Below, piece after piece: positions 1-8,878 of a DNA stretch of 64,000 nucleotides. The DNA lies in the NCBI RefSeq assembly GCF_014197435.1, contig NZ_JACIFP010000001.1, positions 2,108,001-2,172,000 of the forward strand, read 5' to 3'. Made by a program: the position numbers and the translations under genes. Numbering within the stretch: the first letter of the stretch is position 1; each line of letters begins with the position of its first letter. Under the pieces are notes generated by a model. The model ran no database searches, was not told the DNA's origin, and saw nothing but the letters and a program-made list of their open reading frames with translations. The stretch is from Gordonia humi. GTDB taxonomy: Bacteria > Actinomycetota > Actinomycetes > Mycobacteriales > Mycobacteriaceae.

Positions 1-522
1 CATCGCGAGCTGTCCGCCCGCGGAATGCCCGGCGACGACGACGTTGTCGGTGTCGATCTCGGGATTGGCGGCGTCGACCTTGGGAATGAAGTCGATGGCC
101 GCGGCGACGTCGGCGAACGTCGTCGGCCACCCGCCGCCCGCGCCGACGCGCCGGTACTCGACGTTGTAGACGGCGAGGCCCCGTTCGGCCAGCCGGCGCG
201 CGAACGTCACGAACACGTCCGCTCCGATCTCCGACTTCCACGCGCCGCCGTGGATCAAGATCACCAGCGGAACCGAGTCCTCCTCGTGCTCGCCCGGCGG
301 CAGGAACAGGTCGCCCCAGTTCTGATCGTCGTCGCGGCCGCCGGTGGTGGTCGGGTACAGGTAGCGGGTCGCATCGACGTTCGTCGAGGCCTTGACCTTG
401 TCGAAGTCGGCGGCCGCCTTGCCCGGATCCGCGGCGACCGCGGCGTCGTCGTCCGAACCGGATGAACACGAGGCGGTCAGGAGCAGGGCGGTGGCTGTGA
501 CCGCGGCGAGGATCTGGCGCAT
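1..522 (-). CDS. Lipoprotein alpha/beta hydrolase (carboxylesterase-like), 3' part missing
   Basis: Reading leftward from the ATG at 520-522, 174 codons run open to the window edge, so the C-terminal part lies outside. The N-terminus is a lipoprotein signal with lipobox LTASC (Cys19), implying export and membrane anchoring. Two esterase landmarks are visible: the oxyanion-hole motif HGGAW and the nucleophile elbow GHSAGGQ close to the edge. This is the HSL/BD-FAE-like carboxylesterase family; substrate unknown. The catalytic Asp and His would lie off the window. The start is 8 bp from the stop of the binding lipoprotein gene upstream in the same direction, so the two are probably cotranscribed. 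Confidence 0.85.
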   Translation of the reverse strand, partial: MRQILAAVTATALLLTASCSSGSDDDAAVAADPGKAAADFDKVKASTNVDATRYLYPTTTGGRDDDQNWGDLFLPPGEHEEDSVPLVILIHGGAWKSEIGADVFVTFARRLAERGLAVYNVEYRRVGAGGGWPTTFADVAAAIDFIPKVDAANPEIDTDNVVVAGHSAGGQLAM

Positions 523-530
523 CGTCGTCC

Positions 531-1412
531 TCACTTGATCGCCGAGTTGACGACGGACTTGTTGATCACACCGCGTTCGAGTCCCCAGCGCCCGGCGATC
601 TCCTTGAGCTCACCGGAGTCGATCAGATGTTGCACCGCCTCCCGCAGGACTGGACCGAGCTCGGACCTCTGCGAGACGGCGAACCCGTACGGGCGGGTGT
701 CGAAGGCTCCGCCGGTGGTCTCCAGCTCGCCGTGCGAGGTCTCGACCGCGTAGGCGCTGACCGGCGAGTCCGCCGACACCGCGTCGACGTCGCCGCGCTT
801 GAGCGCGTCGATCGCCTCGATCTCGGAAGCGAAACCGACGATCTCCAGCGGCTTCTCGCCGGTCGTCTCGCACGCCTGGCTCTTGGCCGGCAGCTCCACC
901 GTCAACTGGACGGTCCCGGTCTGAGCGCCGACGCGGCGCCCGCACGCATCGTGCGGTCCGATGTCGGCACCCGTCTTCCTCGCCCACAGGGTGCCCGCGC
1001 GCAGGTAGGTGACCATGTCGACCTGCTCCTCGCGCGCGGCGGTGTCCGACAATCCCGCCACGGCCACATCGGAGGACCCGCCGACGACCGACGGCAGCAG
1101 ATCCGGGAACGAGACGTCGCGGAGGTCGACTCCCACGCCCAGCAGTTTCGCGACCCGAGTCATCACGTCGACATCGAACCCGACCAGTCGGCCGTCGCGC
1201 CAGAACTCCATCGGTGCGAACGGCGTATGAGTCACCACACGCAACGTGTGCGAGTCGCGGATCGTGGACGGCAGATGCGCGTTCAGCTCGTCGACCGGGA
1301 TGGACGTCGCAGACGACGCCGAGTCGGACTCGTCGTCGGACGAGCAGGCGGCGGTCCCGAGAACGAGCACCGCACACACTGCGATCACCGCCGAGGGCAG
1401 TCGGATCCGCAT
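531..1412 (-). CDS. Family-3 ABC substrate-binding lipoprotein (amino-acid type)
   Basis: 293 aa. A short signal ends in the lipobox LGTAAC, followed by a Ser/Asp-rich linker and a periplasmic-binding-protein domain (about residues 50-275). The stretch LRVVTHTPFAPMEFW...LVGFDVDVMTRVAKLLG is typical of SBP_bac_3 proteins that bind polar amino acids and deliver them to a membrane permease. No permease or ATPase lies beside it, so it may work with components elsewhere or act as a sensor. The ATG follows AAGGAC at good spacing. A two-Cys arrangement (DACG, QACE) inside the domain could form a disulfide. Ligand cannot be read from sequence. Confidence 0.85.
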   Translation of the reverse strand: MRIRLPSAVIAVCAVLVLGTAACSSDDESDSASSATSIPVDELNAHLPSTIRDSHTLRVVTHTPFAPMEFWRDGRLVGFDVDVMTRVAKLLGVGVDLRDVSFPDLLPSVVGGSSDVAVAGLSDTAAREEQVDMVTYLRAGTLWARKTGADIGPHDACGRRVGAQTGTVQLTVELPAKSQACETTGEKPLEIVGFASEIEAIDALKRGDVDAVSADSPVSAYAVETSHGELETTGGAFDTRPYGFAVSQRSELGPVLREAVQHLIDSGELKEIAGRWGLERGVINKSVVNSAIK

Positions 1413-1470
1413 TCACCAGTCCTTCAGGTCGGTTTCGTCTCGTTTCCCACCATAACCGGACCGGGACGGA

Positions 1471-2604
1471 TCACCTCGGTTCGGCAGCGCGTCCGTCACA
1501 CGAATCGGCGACGGCCGAGGCGAACGCCGCCATCCTGTGCCGTGCGACGTCGTAACCCCTCCGCGCGATCAGGGCATCGCGCACCTGCGGATGCACCCGC
1601 GCGGCGACACCGGTCCACCACGGCGTGTGCGACCGGGGCAGATCGCCCAGAAGCCGGTCGGACGCCGCCGTGAACACCGGCGCCAGGCGCAGGTAGTCCG
1701 GGAGGAACTCGCGCAGATCACAGTCGGCGAAGCGGTCCCGGTGCACCTGCGCGATCGCTCGCGGCAGATCGGCGTCGATGTGTGCGGCGACGCCGGACAT
1801 GAGCCCGGCCATCACCGGACGGTGCGGTCGTCGTTCGTCCCGCCGCTCGCACGTCGACCATGCCCGCTGCCACATCGGCTCGCACTCCTCGCCCCGTTCG
1901 TAGGCGTCGAGGTTGCGTGTGTAGAAGGCGTCGAACCGCGGAATCAGCGTGAGCACCCAGTCGGGACGGTCGAGCACGCCGCGGTCGCACGCGGCGATCA
2001 TCTCCTCGGTGACATAGGCGTACACACGCGCGAACCACTGTTTCGGATCGTTCGACGCCGCGAGCCGCTCGGCGATCGCACGCTGGCCGTCCAAGATCCG
2101 CGACGCCTCCTCGCGCAGCGGCGGCAGGAGACGGATGGTGCGAGGGGTCGCTGCGGGCGCGACGGCCGACTCGGGCGGGGTGAGCTCGGCGAGCAGATCC
2201 AGCGACTCGGCCACCTGGCGCCGCACAGTCCGCGCGATCACCGGCGTGGCCGGGCCGATCACCAGCCGCATCCGTACCGTCCACGTGAGCGTGCAGCCGG
2301 ACGCCGTCGGCACGATCTCCTGTGTGCCCGAATGGTCGAGCAGTGCGGGACCGCCGTCGTACACGCGGTAGGAGAAGCTCCGGGCGAACTCGACGCGTTC
2401 GACGACCTCCTTCAACCGCACCCGGCCACCGGGAAGCGTCACCGTCCGCAGCGTACCGACGGCGTCCGGGCGGTCACCGGCTCCGAGCGCACGCAGCGCG
2501 ATGGCCGCGGTGGACCAGCGGTTCATCTGGATCGGATCGGTGAGCATCGTCCACGCCCGCTCGGGCGAGCACGTCAGTTCCCTGGTCAGTCGGAACTCGG
2601 TCAT
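1471..2604 (-). CDS. SRPBCC-domain / DUF5995 fusion protein
   Basis: 377 aa with two parts. Residues 1-about 145 resemble the SRPBCC/polyketide-cyclase fold (TEFRLTRELTCSPERAWTMLTDP at the start, a hydrophobic-ligand helix-grip fold). Residues about 175-377 resemble DUF5995, with the conserved kinds of segment YAYVTEEMI, FDAFYTRNLDAY and a MSGVAAHIDADLPRAI block. Function is unknown; SRPBCC domains bind lipids, steroids or polyketides. Its ATG overlaps the stop of the MpaB-type gene upstream by the four bases ATGA, so the two are translationally coupled and probably act on one lipophilic substrate (inference). The DUF5995 assignment is from memory of the family pattern. Confidence 0.75.
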   Translation of the reverse strand: MTEFRLTRELTCSPERAWTMLTDPIQMNRWSTAAIALRALGAGDRPDAVGTLRTVTLPGGRVRLKEVVERVEFARSFSYRVYDGGPALLDHSGTQEIVPTASGCTLTWTVRMRLVIGPATPVIARTVRRQVAESLDLLAELTPPESAVAPAATPRTIRLLPPLREEASRILDGQRAIAERLAASNDPKQWFARVYAYVTEEMIAACDRGVLDRPDWVLTLIPRFDAFYTRNLDAYERGEECEPMWQRAWSTCERRDERRPHRPVMAGLMSGVAAHIDADLPRAIAQVHRDRFADCDLREFLPDYLRLAPVFTAASDRLLGDLPRSHTPWWTGVAARVHPQVRDALIARRGYDVARHRMAAFASAVADSCDGRAAEPR

Positions 2605-3827
2605 GCGACTCTCCCGTACCGATCCGCGTCGGGTGCGGCCAGATCCATGCCCAATTGGGTGGTCACCATCCGCAGCTCTCGTTCGGCGATCCGACTGTCC
2701 GAGCCGAACACACCCATCGCTCGCAACACCTCCCGGGACCGGACCAGCGGCCGAGCCAGTACGACCAGGTTGTGCAGGGGCGTGGCGCGCAGCCCCAGCG
2801 CGGCCGCGACGTCGTCGTCGACCCAGCGGGTCGACACGCTCGCGAACACGGTCCGGAGCAGTGGCCTGGTCATGCTGTGGACGGCGCCGTTGATCGCCTG
2901 CGCCAGCGGCGGAGGCAGCGGTAACGGGATCTCGGTGCGGTAGCCGTCGTCGAGCAGGGCGGTGACCAGGATCCGCGCGTGCGGATCGGGCTCCATCCGG
3001 AATGCGCGGGCCACCTCGTCGATCTCGGCGGCGTCGGCGAAACTGCGGGGGAGCAGGTCGTCGTCGACGCCCATCAACCATCCGAGCCACCGCCACATGT
3101 GGGTGATCGCCTCCCGCTCGGCGTGTGAGTACCGCAGCCCGAAGTCGTGTCCGACCCGCAACGGCAGCGCCAGGAAGCCCGCGGTGATCGTGAACTGGCT
3201 GTACGTCTGATTGATCGGCACTCCCCACTGCGCGGTGTCCCAGCCCTGACGCTGCACCAGGTGGTAGCGGACCATCGCGTGGACCAGGCGGATCCGCAGC
3301 GTCTGCACCCACCCGGGCGCTCCGGGTTCGGCGTGACCGGGAGCGGTGGCCAGGGCGACCCATCGGGCCGTCGCCTGGACGCGATCCCAGGTCCCCTCGG
3401 TGAGTCGGCCGGTCTCGGCGAGCGGCCGGGTGAACCCCCGAGCCTGATAGCCGTAGATCAACGACTGGTAGAGCGTCGACGACTGCAGTGACCCGAACCG
3501 CCACCAGGCCGTCGCCCCGGCGTGTGCGAGCGCCGGGTCGTACCAGGTCGGCGGAGTGCGGACATGTTCGAGGAAGGCGGCCAGGGCGGGGGTGGCCGCG
3601 GTGACGGAGTCGGGATCGTCGAGGGCGGCCATCACCGCGCCCCACTCCATGGCGTCGGCGCCGCCGCGCCGGGCGAAGAACTCCGCGACGACGGCGTCGC
3701 CCAGGCGATCGCCCTTCATCAGGCCGTCGGCCATGCTCGCGGCACGCGCGGGCCGCTGCGCGGCGACCGTCTCCCAGTTACGTGCGCCGGTGATCGCTGC
3801 TGCTTGCTCCGCCGTGACGTTCCCCAT
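2601..3827 (-). CDS. MpaB/Lcp-family (DUF2236) haem oxygenase-like protein
   Basis: 408 aa from the ATG at 3827. It resembles the oxygenase MpaB / latex-clearing protein family, largely helical b-type haem proteins that cleave polyisoprenoid or act on secondary metabolites. The central segment RIRLVHAMVRYHL...WGVPINQTYSQF and the block SHAEREAITHMWRWLGWLMGVDDDLLP match the family; the His in LVHAMVR is the expected haem ligand region. No Tat or Sec signal is visible, unlike secreted Lcp, so it is probably cytoplasmic. A TTG at 3863 is an in-frame alternative start, but it would include the proposed operator; the ATG has no clear ribosome site, so leaderless translation is possible. Followed by the coupled SRPBCC-DUF5995 gene. 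Confidence 0.8.
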   Translation of the reverse strand: MGNVTAEQAAAITGARNWETVAAQRPARAASMADGLMKGDRLGDAVVAEFFARRGGADAMEWGAVMAALDDPDSVTAATPALAAFLEHVRTPPTWYDPALAHAGATAWWRFGSLQSSTLYQSLIYGYQARGFTRPLAETGRLTEGTWDRVQATARWVALATAPGHAEPGAPGWVQTLRIRLVHAMVRYHLVQRQGWDTAQWGVPINQTYSQFTITAGFLALPLRVGHDFGLRYSHAEREAITHMWRWLGWLMGVDDDLLPRSFADAAEIDEVARAFRMEPDPHARILVTALLDDGYRTEIPLPLPPPLAQAINGAVHSMTRPLLRTVFASVSTRWVDDDVAAALGLRATPLHNLVVLARPLVRSREVLRAMGVFGSDSRIAERELRMVTTQLGMDLAAPDADRYGRVA

Positions 3828-3847
3828 AAAAGACAGTGTGTTCTTTT
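3828..3847. promoter_or_regulatory. Candidate operator, inverted repeat AAAAGA-N8-TCTTTT
   Basis: A perfect 6-bp inverted repeat with an 8-bp spacer sits immediately upstream of the MpaB-type ATG, in an AT-rich island within GC-rich DNA. A TetR gene is next upstream. TetR proteins usually bind such dyads near their own or neighbouring promoters. The pairing of regulator and site is inference. Confidence 0.4.
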
Positions 3848-3875
3848 GTGAGACGAAGGTCAAGGATCGTCTCGG

Positions 3876-3920
3876 TGTGGTGTGGTGTGGTGTGGTGTGG
3901 TGTGGTGTGGTGCGGCGCGG
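3876..3920. repeat. Pentanucleotide microsatellite TGTGG, seven perfect copies plus two degenerate
   Basis: Seven uninterrupted TGTGG units run from 3876 to 3910, followed by TGCGG and CGCGG. The tract lies in the 97-bp gap between the TetR gene and the MpaB-type gene, both read leftward, so a change in copy number would alter the promoter or leader spacing of the oxygenase operon, not a coding frame. Short tandem repeats of this kind are prone to slippage. Confidence 0.85.
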
Positions 3921-3924
3921 TGCG

Positions 3925-4518
3925 CTAGGGATTGGCCGCCGACAGTCCCGACCACAACAGCGAGGTCACGTGGTCGACGAGCTCGTCGCGGCCTATCTCA
4001 CGCGTGACGGCCCACCACTCGACGCTCGCGGCGACGGCGCCGACCATCGCGCGCGCCCACACGGGAGCGGGCGCCGGGTCGAGGTCGCGTGCGGCGAATC
4101 CGGCGGTCAGCACCTGCGTCAGTGTGGTCTCGACGAACGACCGCCCGTCGGTGTGCCACCGCGCCGCCAGGACGGGAGCGAGATCGGGATGATCGTCGAA
4201 CCAGGACGCGAGGAGGTCGACGGCGGCGCGGGTCTGGGCGCGGGGATCGTCGTCGCCCGCCGCGAGCGAGCGCATGCCGTCCACGATCCGACCCGAGTGC
4301 CGAGCGGCGAGCGCGTCGAGCACCGCGTCGCGGTCGGCGAAGGCCGCGTACACCGCCGACCTGGTGAGCCCGGCCTGCGCGGCGACGTCCGCGAGCGAGG
4401 CTCCCGCGCCGGTATGGGCGATCGCCCGTTCGGCGGCGTCGAGCAGTTCCTCGCGACGCACGTCGTGGTCGACGCCGGGCCCGGGCGGGCGGCCTCGTCG
4501 CCGATTGATCTGACTCAC
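3925..4518 (-). CDS. TetR/AcrR-family transcriptional regulator
   Basis: 197 aa, GTG start. The N-terminal helix-turn-helix is clear: REELLDAAERAIAHTGAGASLADVAAQAGLTRSAVYAAFADRDAVLDAL (about residues 22-70). The rest is the helical ligand-binding domain with several Trp residues. It lies directly upstream of the MpaB/DUF5995 pair in the same orientation, with the microsatellite and an AAAAGA/TCTTTT dyad between, and is therefore the likely controller of that pair. The effector is unknown. Confidence 0.88.
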   Translation of the reverse strand: MSQINRRRGRPPGPGVDHDVRREELLDAAERAIAHTGAGASLADVAAQAGLTRSAVYAAFADRDAVLDALAARHSGRIVDGMRSLAAGDDDPRAQTRAAVDLLASWFDDHPDLAPVLAARWHTDGRSFVETTLTQVLTAGFAARDLDPAPAPVWARAMVGAVAASVEWWAVTREIGRDELVDHVTSLLWSGLSAANP

Positions 4519-4615
4519 AGGGGTGACGCTACGGGAACCTCGGCGGGTCGCCGGGAGTTATGTCCTCGATATGGCACCGTAGGTGTCGCTCCCGCTTCGG
4601 AAGGACTGATCAGCT

Positions 4616-5365
4616 GTGTCGACGGCTACCACTCTGCGCCGCCTCACCCTGCCTGTGATGGCGGGCCTGGCAGCCGTCTCGCTGACCGCCTGCAACATCG
4701 AGATGCCGTGGGACGGACCCGAGATCCCCGACGGTCTGCCGCCGGGACCGGGAGTCCAGCAGCCGTTCGTCGACATCGATGCGCCCGGTCGTACCGCGGA
4801 GACCCTCCGTGAGTGGGCGACGCCGATCTCGGAGGACACCGGCATCGACCTGGTCGCGCTCGAGGCGTACGGCAACGCCGCCGAGATACAGCGGCAGCAG
4901 CACCCCGAGTGCGGCATCGCCTGGACGACCATCGCCGGGATCGCAGGTGTGGAGACCAAACACGGCACCCACCGCGGTTCCGAGATCGCCGCCAACGGTG
5001 ATGTACGACCGGTGATCCGAGGCCCGCAACTCGATGGGACCAACGGCAACTGGGAGATCCGCGACACCGACAACGGCAGACTCGACGGTGACAAGGAGTA
5101 CGACCGCGCCGTCGGTCCGTTCCAGTTCATCCCGGAGACGTGGAAGCGCTTCGGCGTCGACGCGAACGGCGACGGCAAGGCCGACCCCGACAACATCGAC
5201 GACGCCGCCCTCTCGGCAGCCCGCTACCTGTGCGTGTCCTCCGGCGGCGACATGACCACGCCGGAAGGATGGGAGAAGGCGATCCTGACCTACAACAACT
5301 CGATGGACTACGTCCTGCGGGTGCGCAACCACGCCAACGCGTACTCGGTCAACGTCAGGTACTGA
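4616..5365 (+). CDS. lpqU: Lytic-transglycosylase-like lipoprotein LpqU
   Basis: 249 aa, GTG start about 10 nt after GGAAGGA. A lipoprotein signal (lipobox VSLTAC) is followed by a Pro/Gly-rich linker and a lysozyme-like domain from about residue 70. The motif GVETKHGTHRGS carries the expected catalytic Glu, and QFIPETWKRFGVDANGDGKADPDNIDDAALSAARYLC is the typical MltB-like second half. Such enzymes cleave peptidoglycan glycan strands on the cell surface. Identity is supported by synteny: in mycobacteria LpqU (Rv1022) directly precedes enolase, as here. Confidence 0.87.
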   Translation: MSTATTLRRLTLPVMAGLAAVSLTACNIEMPWDGPEIPDGLPPGPGVQQPFVDIDAPGRTAETLREWATPISEDTGIDLVALEAYGNAAEIQRQQHPECGIAWTTIAGIAGVETKHGTHRGSEIAANGDVRPVIRGPQLDGTNGNWEIRDTDNGRLDGDKEYDRAVGPFQFIPETWKRFGVDANGDGKADPDNIDDAALSAARYLCVSSGGDMTTPEGWEKAILTYNNSMDYVLRVRNHANAYSVNVRY

Positions 5366-5447
5366 CGGGGCATCGCCGCGGCGAGCCATTACCCTAGTAG
5401 GCGTACCGAAGACGACGTCTGTCCAGGCGTCACCCGCGACCATCTGA

Positions 5448-6740
<1,293 letters not shown>

Positions 6741-6753
6741 GCGGTCGGCACGA

Positions 6754-7380
6754 ATGGCTGAATCGACTTCCGGACGCGGCAACCGGGGCCGGACCACCCG
6801 ACGGGCCGACCGGCCCGGCCGGGCGCGTCCGACCACCCGCCGCGTCCGGAGTCGAGACCAGCACGACGACGATCTCGGAGCGCTCGCCGACGCCGTCTCG
6901 GAGAATCCGTCGCGCCCGCCCGTCGAGGAGGCCCAACCGTATCGCCGGTCGACGCGCGGTCGCGGCGGCACTCGGGGGAGCAGGCCGGGCATCGTGTCGA
7001 GGCTGGGGCGCGTCGATCCGAAGCGCGCCGCGGTGATCACCCTGGTCGTCGTCTTCCTCGCGCTGACGCTGGCCGTCCCCGTCCGAACGTATCTCTCGCA
7101 GCGCAGCGAGTTCAACGAGTTGCGGGCCGAGAACGCCGCATTGCAGGCGGAAGTCGCCGAATACGAGCGCAAGGTGGTCGAGCAGAACGACCCGGCGTAC
7201 ATCGAGGCGCAGGCACGTAAGCGGTTGCAGATGGTCAAACGCGGGGAACGTCAGGTGATCGTCATCGCGCCGAGCAGAGAACAGCAGGAAGCCGCGGAAC
7301 GCGCCGAACGCGAGCGCGAATCCAATCCGTGGTACCAGAACATGTGGGATGCGGTGTCCACACCGCCGGAGGGCAAGTGA
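6754..7380 (+). CDS. FtsB/DivIC-family septum formation initiator
   Basis: 208 aa. A long basic, Arg-rich cytoplasmic region (about residues 1-88) precedes one membrane segment (VITLVVVFLALTLAVPV) and then an extracytoplasmic coiled coil (QRSEFNELRAENAALQAEVAEYERKVVEQNDPAYIEAQARKRL split by the typical NDPAYIE turn). FtsB/DivIC proteins join FtsQ and FtsL in the division complex. The long N-terminal extension is normal for mycolic-acid bacteria (compare Rv1024). The stop overlaps the next start by GTGA. Confidence 0.9.
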   Translation: MAESTSGRGNRGRTTRRADRPGRARPTTRRVRSRDQHDDDLGALADAVSENPSRPPVEEAQPYRRSTRGRGGTRGSRPGIVSRLGRVDPKRAAVITLVVVFLALTLAVPVRTYLSQRSEFNELRAENAALQAEVAEYERKVVEQNDPAYIEAQARKRLQMVKRGERQVIVIAPSREQQEAAERAERERESNPWYQNMWDAVSTPPEGK

Positions 7381-7892
7381 GCGTTTCCGACAACGACCTC
7401 GCGGCCGTCGAGCGACAGCTCGGACGGACGCCGCGCGGCGTTCTTGAAGTGAGTTACCGGACCCCGGACGGTGAGCCGGCGGTGGTGAAGACCGCGCCGC
7501 GGCTGCCCGACGGCACCCCGTTTCCGACGCTCTACTATCTGACCGACCAACGGCTGACCGGCGCGTGCAGCCGTCTCGAGTCCGGCGGCGTGATGCGCGA
7601 GATGCAGGCACGTCTGGCCGACGACGATGAACTCGCCGCAGGATATCTGAGTGCGCACCGGAGCTATCTCGCCGAACGCGACGAGATCGAGTCGCTGGGC
7701 ACCGACTTCACCGGGGGCGGCATGCCCGACCGGGTGAAGTGCCTGCACGTCCTGGTCGCGCACTCGCTGGCCAAGGGGCCGGGCGTCAACCCGCTCGGCG
7801 ACGAGGCCGTCGCGATGCTCGCCGATGTGGAGAAGCTGCGCGGCGTCGCGGTGCCCGCCGACTGGCCCGCGCTGCCGGACTCCGCCGAATGA
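7377..7892 (+). CDS. DUF501 protein
   Basis: 171 aa, GTG start overlapping the preceding stop by four bases. It matches the DUF501 family of unknown function (Rv1025 type): PRGVLEVSYRTPDGEPAVVKTAPRLPDGTPFPTLYYLT near the start, and the Cys/His-containing segment DRVKCLHVLVAHSLAKGPGVNPLGDEAV toward the end. It keeps the conserved position between the division gene and ppx and overlaps ppx by ATGA, so the four genes form one operon. No membrane segment or signal is visible. Confidence 0.9.
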   Translation: MSVSDNDLAAVERQLGRTPRGVLEVSYRTPDGEPAVVKTAPRLPDGTPFPTLYYLTDQRLTGACSRLESGGVMREMQARLADDDELAAGYLSAHRSYLAERDEIESLGTDFTGGGMPDRVKCLHVLVAHSLAKGPGVNPLGDEAVAMLADVEKLRGVAVPADWPALPDSAE

Positions 7893-8848
7893 CCCGCGTC
7901 GCCGCCGTCGACTGCGGCACCAACTCGATTCGCCTGCTCATCGCCGAGCCCGCCGACGACGGCTCACTCGTCGACGTGGCCCGCGACATGCAGGTGGTCC
8001 GTCTGGGGCAGGGGGTCGATGCGACCGGCGAGTTCGCGCCGGAGGCCATCGAACGTGTGCGTGCCGCGCTGGCCGACTACGTCGACGACATGATCGATGC
8101 GAGCGTCGACCGTGTTCGGATGGTCGCGACGTCGGCGACCCGTGACGCCGGCAACCGCGACGAGTTCTTCGCGATGACCGCCGGTCTGCTGGGGGAGGTG
8201 CAGCCGGGCGCCGTCGCCGAGGTGATCTCCGGCGAGGAGGAGGCCCGCCTGTCGTTCCGCGGCGCGGTCGGCGACCTCGACCCCGCCGACGGACCGTTCG
8301 TCGTCACCGATCTGGGCGGTGGCAGCACCGAGGTGGTCGTCGGATCGGTGAGCGGCGGGGACGCCGTCGTCGCCGGTGCCTATTCGACGAACATCGGCTG
8401 CGTCCGTCTGACCGAGCGTGCTCTGGCGTCCGATCCGCCGACCCTCGACGAGGTCGACGCCGCCGTCGGCTATGCCCGGCAGGAGCTGGCGAAGGCGTTC
8501 GCCGCCGTGGACGTCTCGGCCGCGCGGACGTGGGTGGGCGTTGCGGGAACGCTCACGACGTTCGCCGCGCTGCACGCCGAACTCGACCACTACGATCCCG
8601 ACGTGATCCACCTGTCGCGGATTCCGCTGGCCGACCTGCACAGGCTGTGCTCGAAGATCGTGTCGATGACCCGCGCGGAGCGTCTGGCGCTGGGGCCGAT
8701 GCATCCGGGTCGAGCCGACGTGATCGGCGGCGGCGCACTCGTCACGCAGGAGTTGGCTCGCAACTTCGCCGATCGCGCCGCCATCACCGAGATGGTCGTC
8801 TCCGAACACGACATCCTCGACGGGATCGCGCTCGGGCTGCTCGAGTAG
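7889..8848 (+). CDS. Ppx/GppA exopolyphosphatase family protein
   Basis: 319 aa, ATG overlapping the DUF501 stop. It has the ASKHA ATPase-fold motifs of Ppx/GppA: phosphate-1 loop AAVDCGTNSIRLL at the N-terminus, ATSATRDAGNRDEF, the EVISGEEEARLSFRG block and the phosphate-2 loop VTDLGGGSTEVVVG. Members hydrolyse polyphosphate or (p)ppGpp. It is the short (about 320 aa) form, corresponding by synteny to Rv1026 (Ppx2). It ends 30 bp before the oppositely oriented MFS gene. Confidence 0.92.
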   Translation: MTRVAAVDCGTNSIRLLIAEPADDGSLVDVARDMQVVRLGQGVDATGEFAPEAIERVRAALADYVDDMIDASVDRVRMVATSATRDAGNRDEFFAMTAGLLGEVQPGAVAEVISGEEEARLSFRGAVGDLDPADGPFVVTDLGGGSTEVVVGSVSGGDAVVAGAYSTNIGCVRLTERALASDPPTLDEVDAAVGYARQELAKAFAAVDVSAARTWVGVAGTLTTFAALHAELDHYDPDVIHLSRIPLADLHRLCSKIVSMTRAERLALGPMHPGRADVIGGGALVTQELARNFADRAAITEMVVSEHDILDGIALGLLE

Positions 8849-8878
8849 CACGGAAGTGGCCGCCGACTCCGTTCACGT

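Noticed and set aside
1471..3645. A 724-codon open frame spanning two genes on the minus strand
   Set aside because: Its first half is the wrong frame of the MpaB-type gene. The real gene starts at the ATG at 2604, overlapping the MpaB stop by ATGA.
3828..3863. TTG 3863 as start of the MpaB-type protein
   Set aside because: It adds 12 non-conserved residues and covers the AAAAGA/TCTTTT dyad. The ATG at 3827 is preferred, though neither has a good ribosome site.
8849..8878. Terminator between the convergent ppx and MFS genes
   Set aside because: Only a short ACGGA/TCCGT pairing is visible; too weak to annotate.
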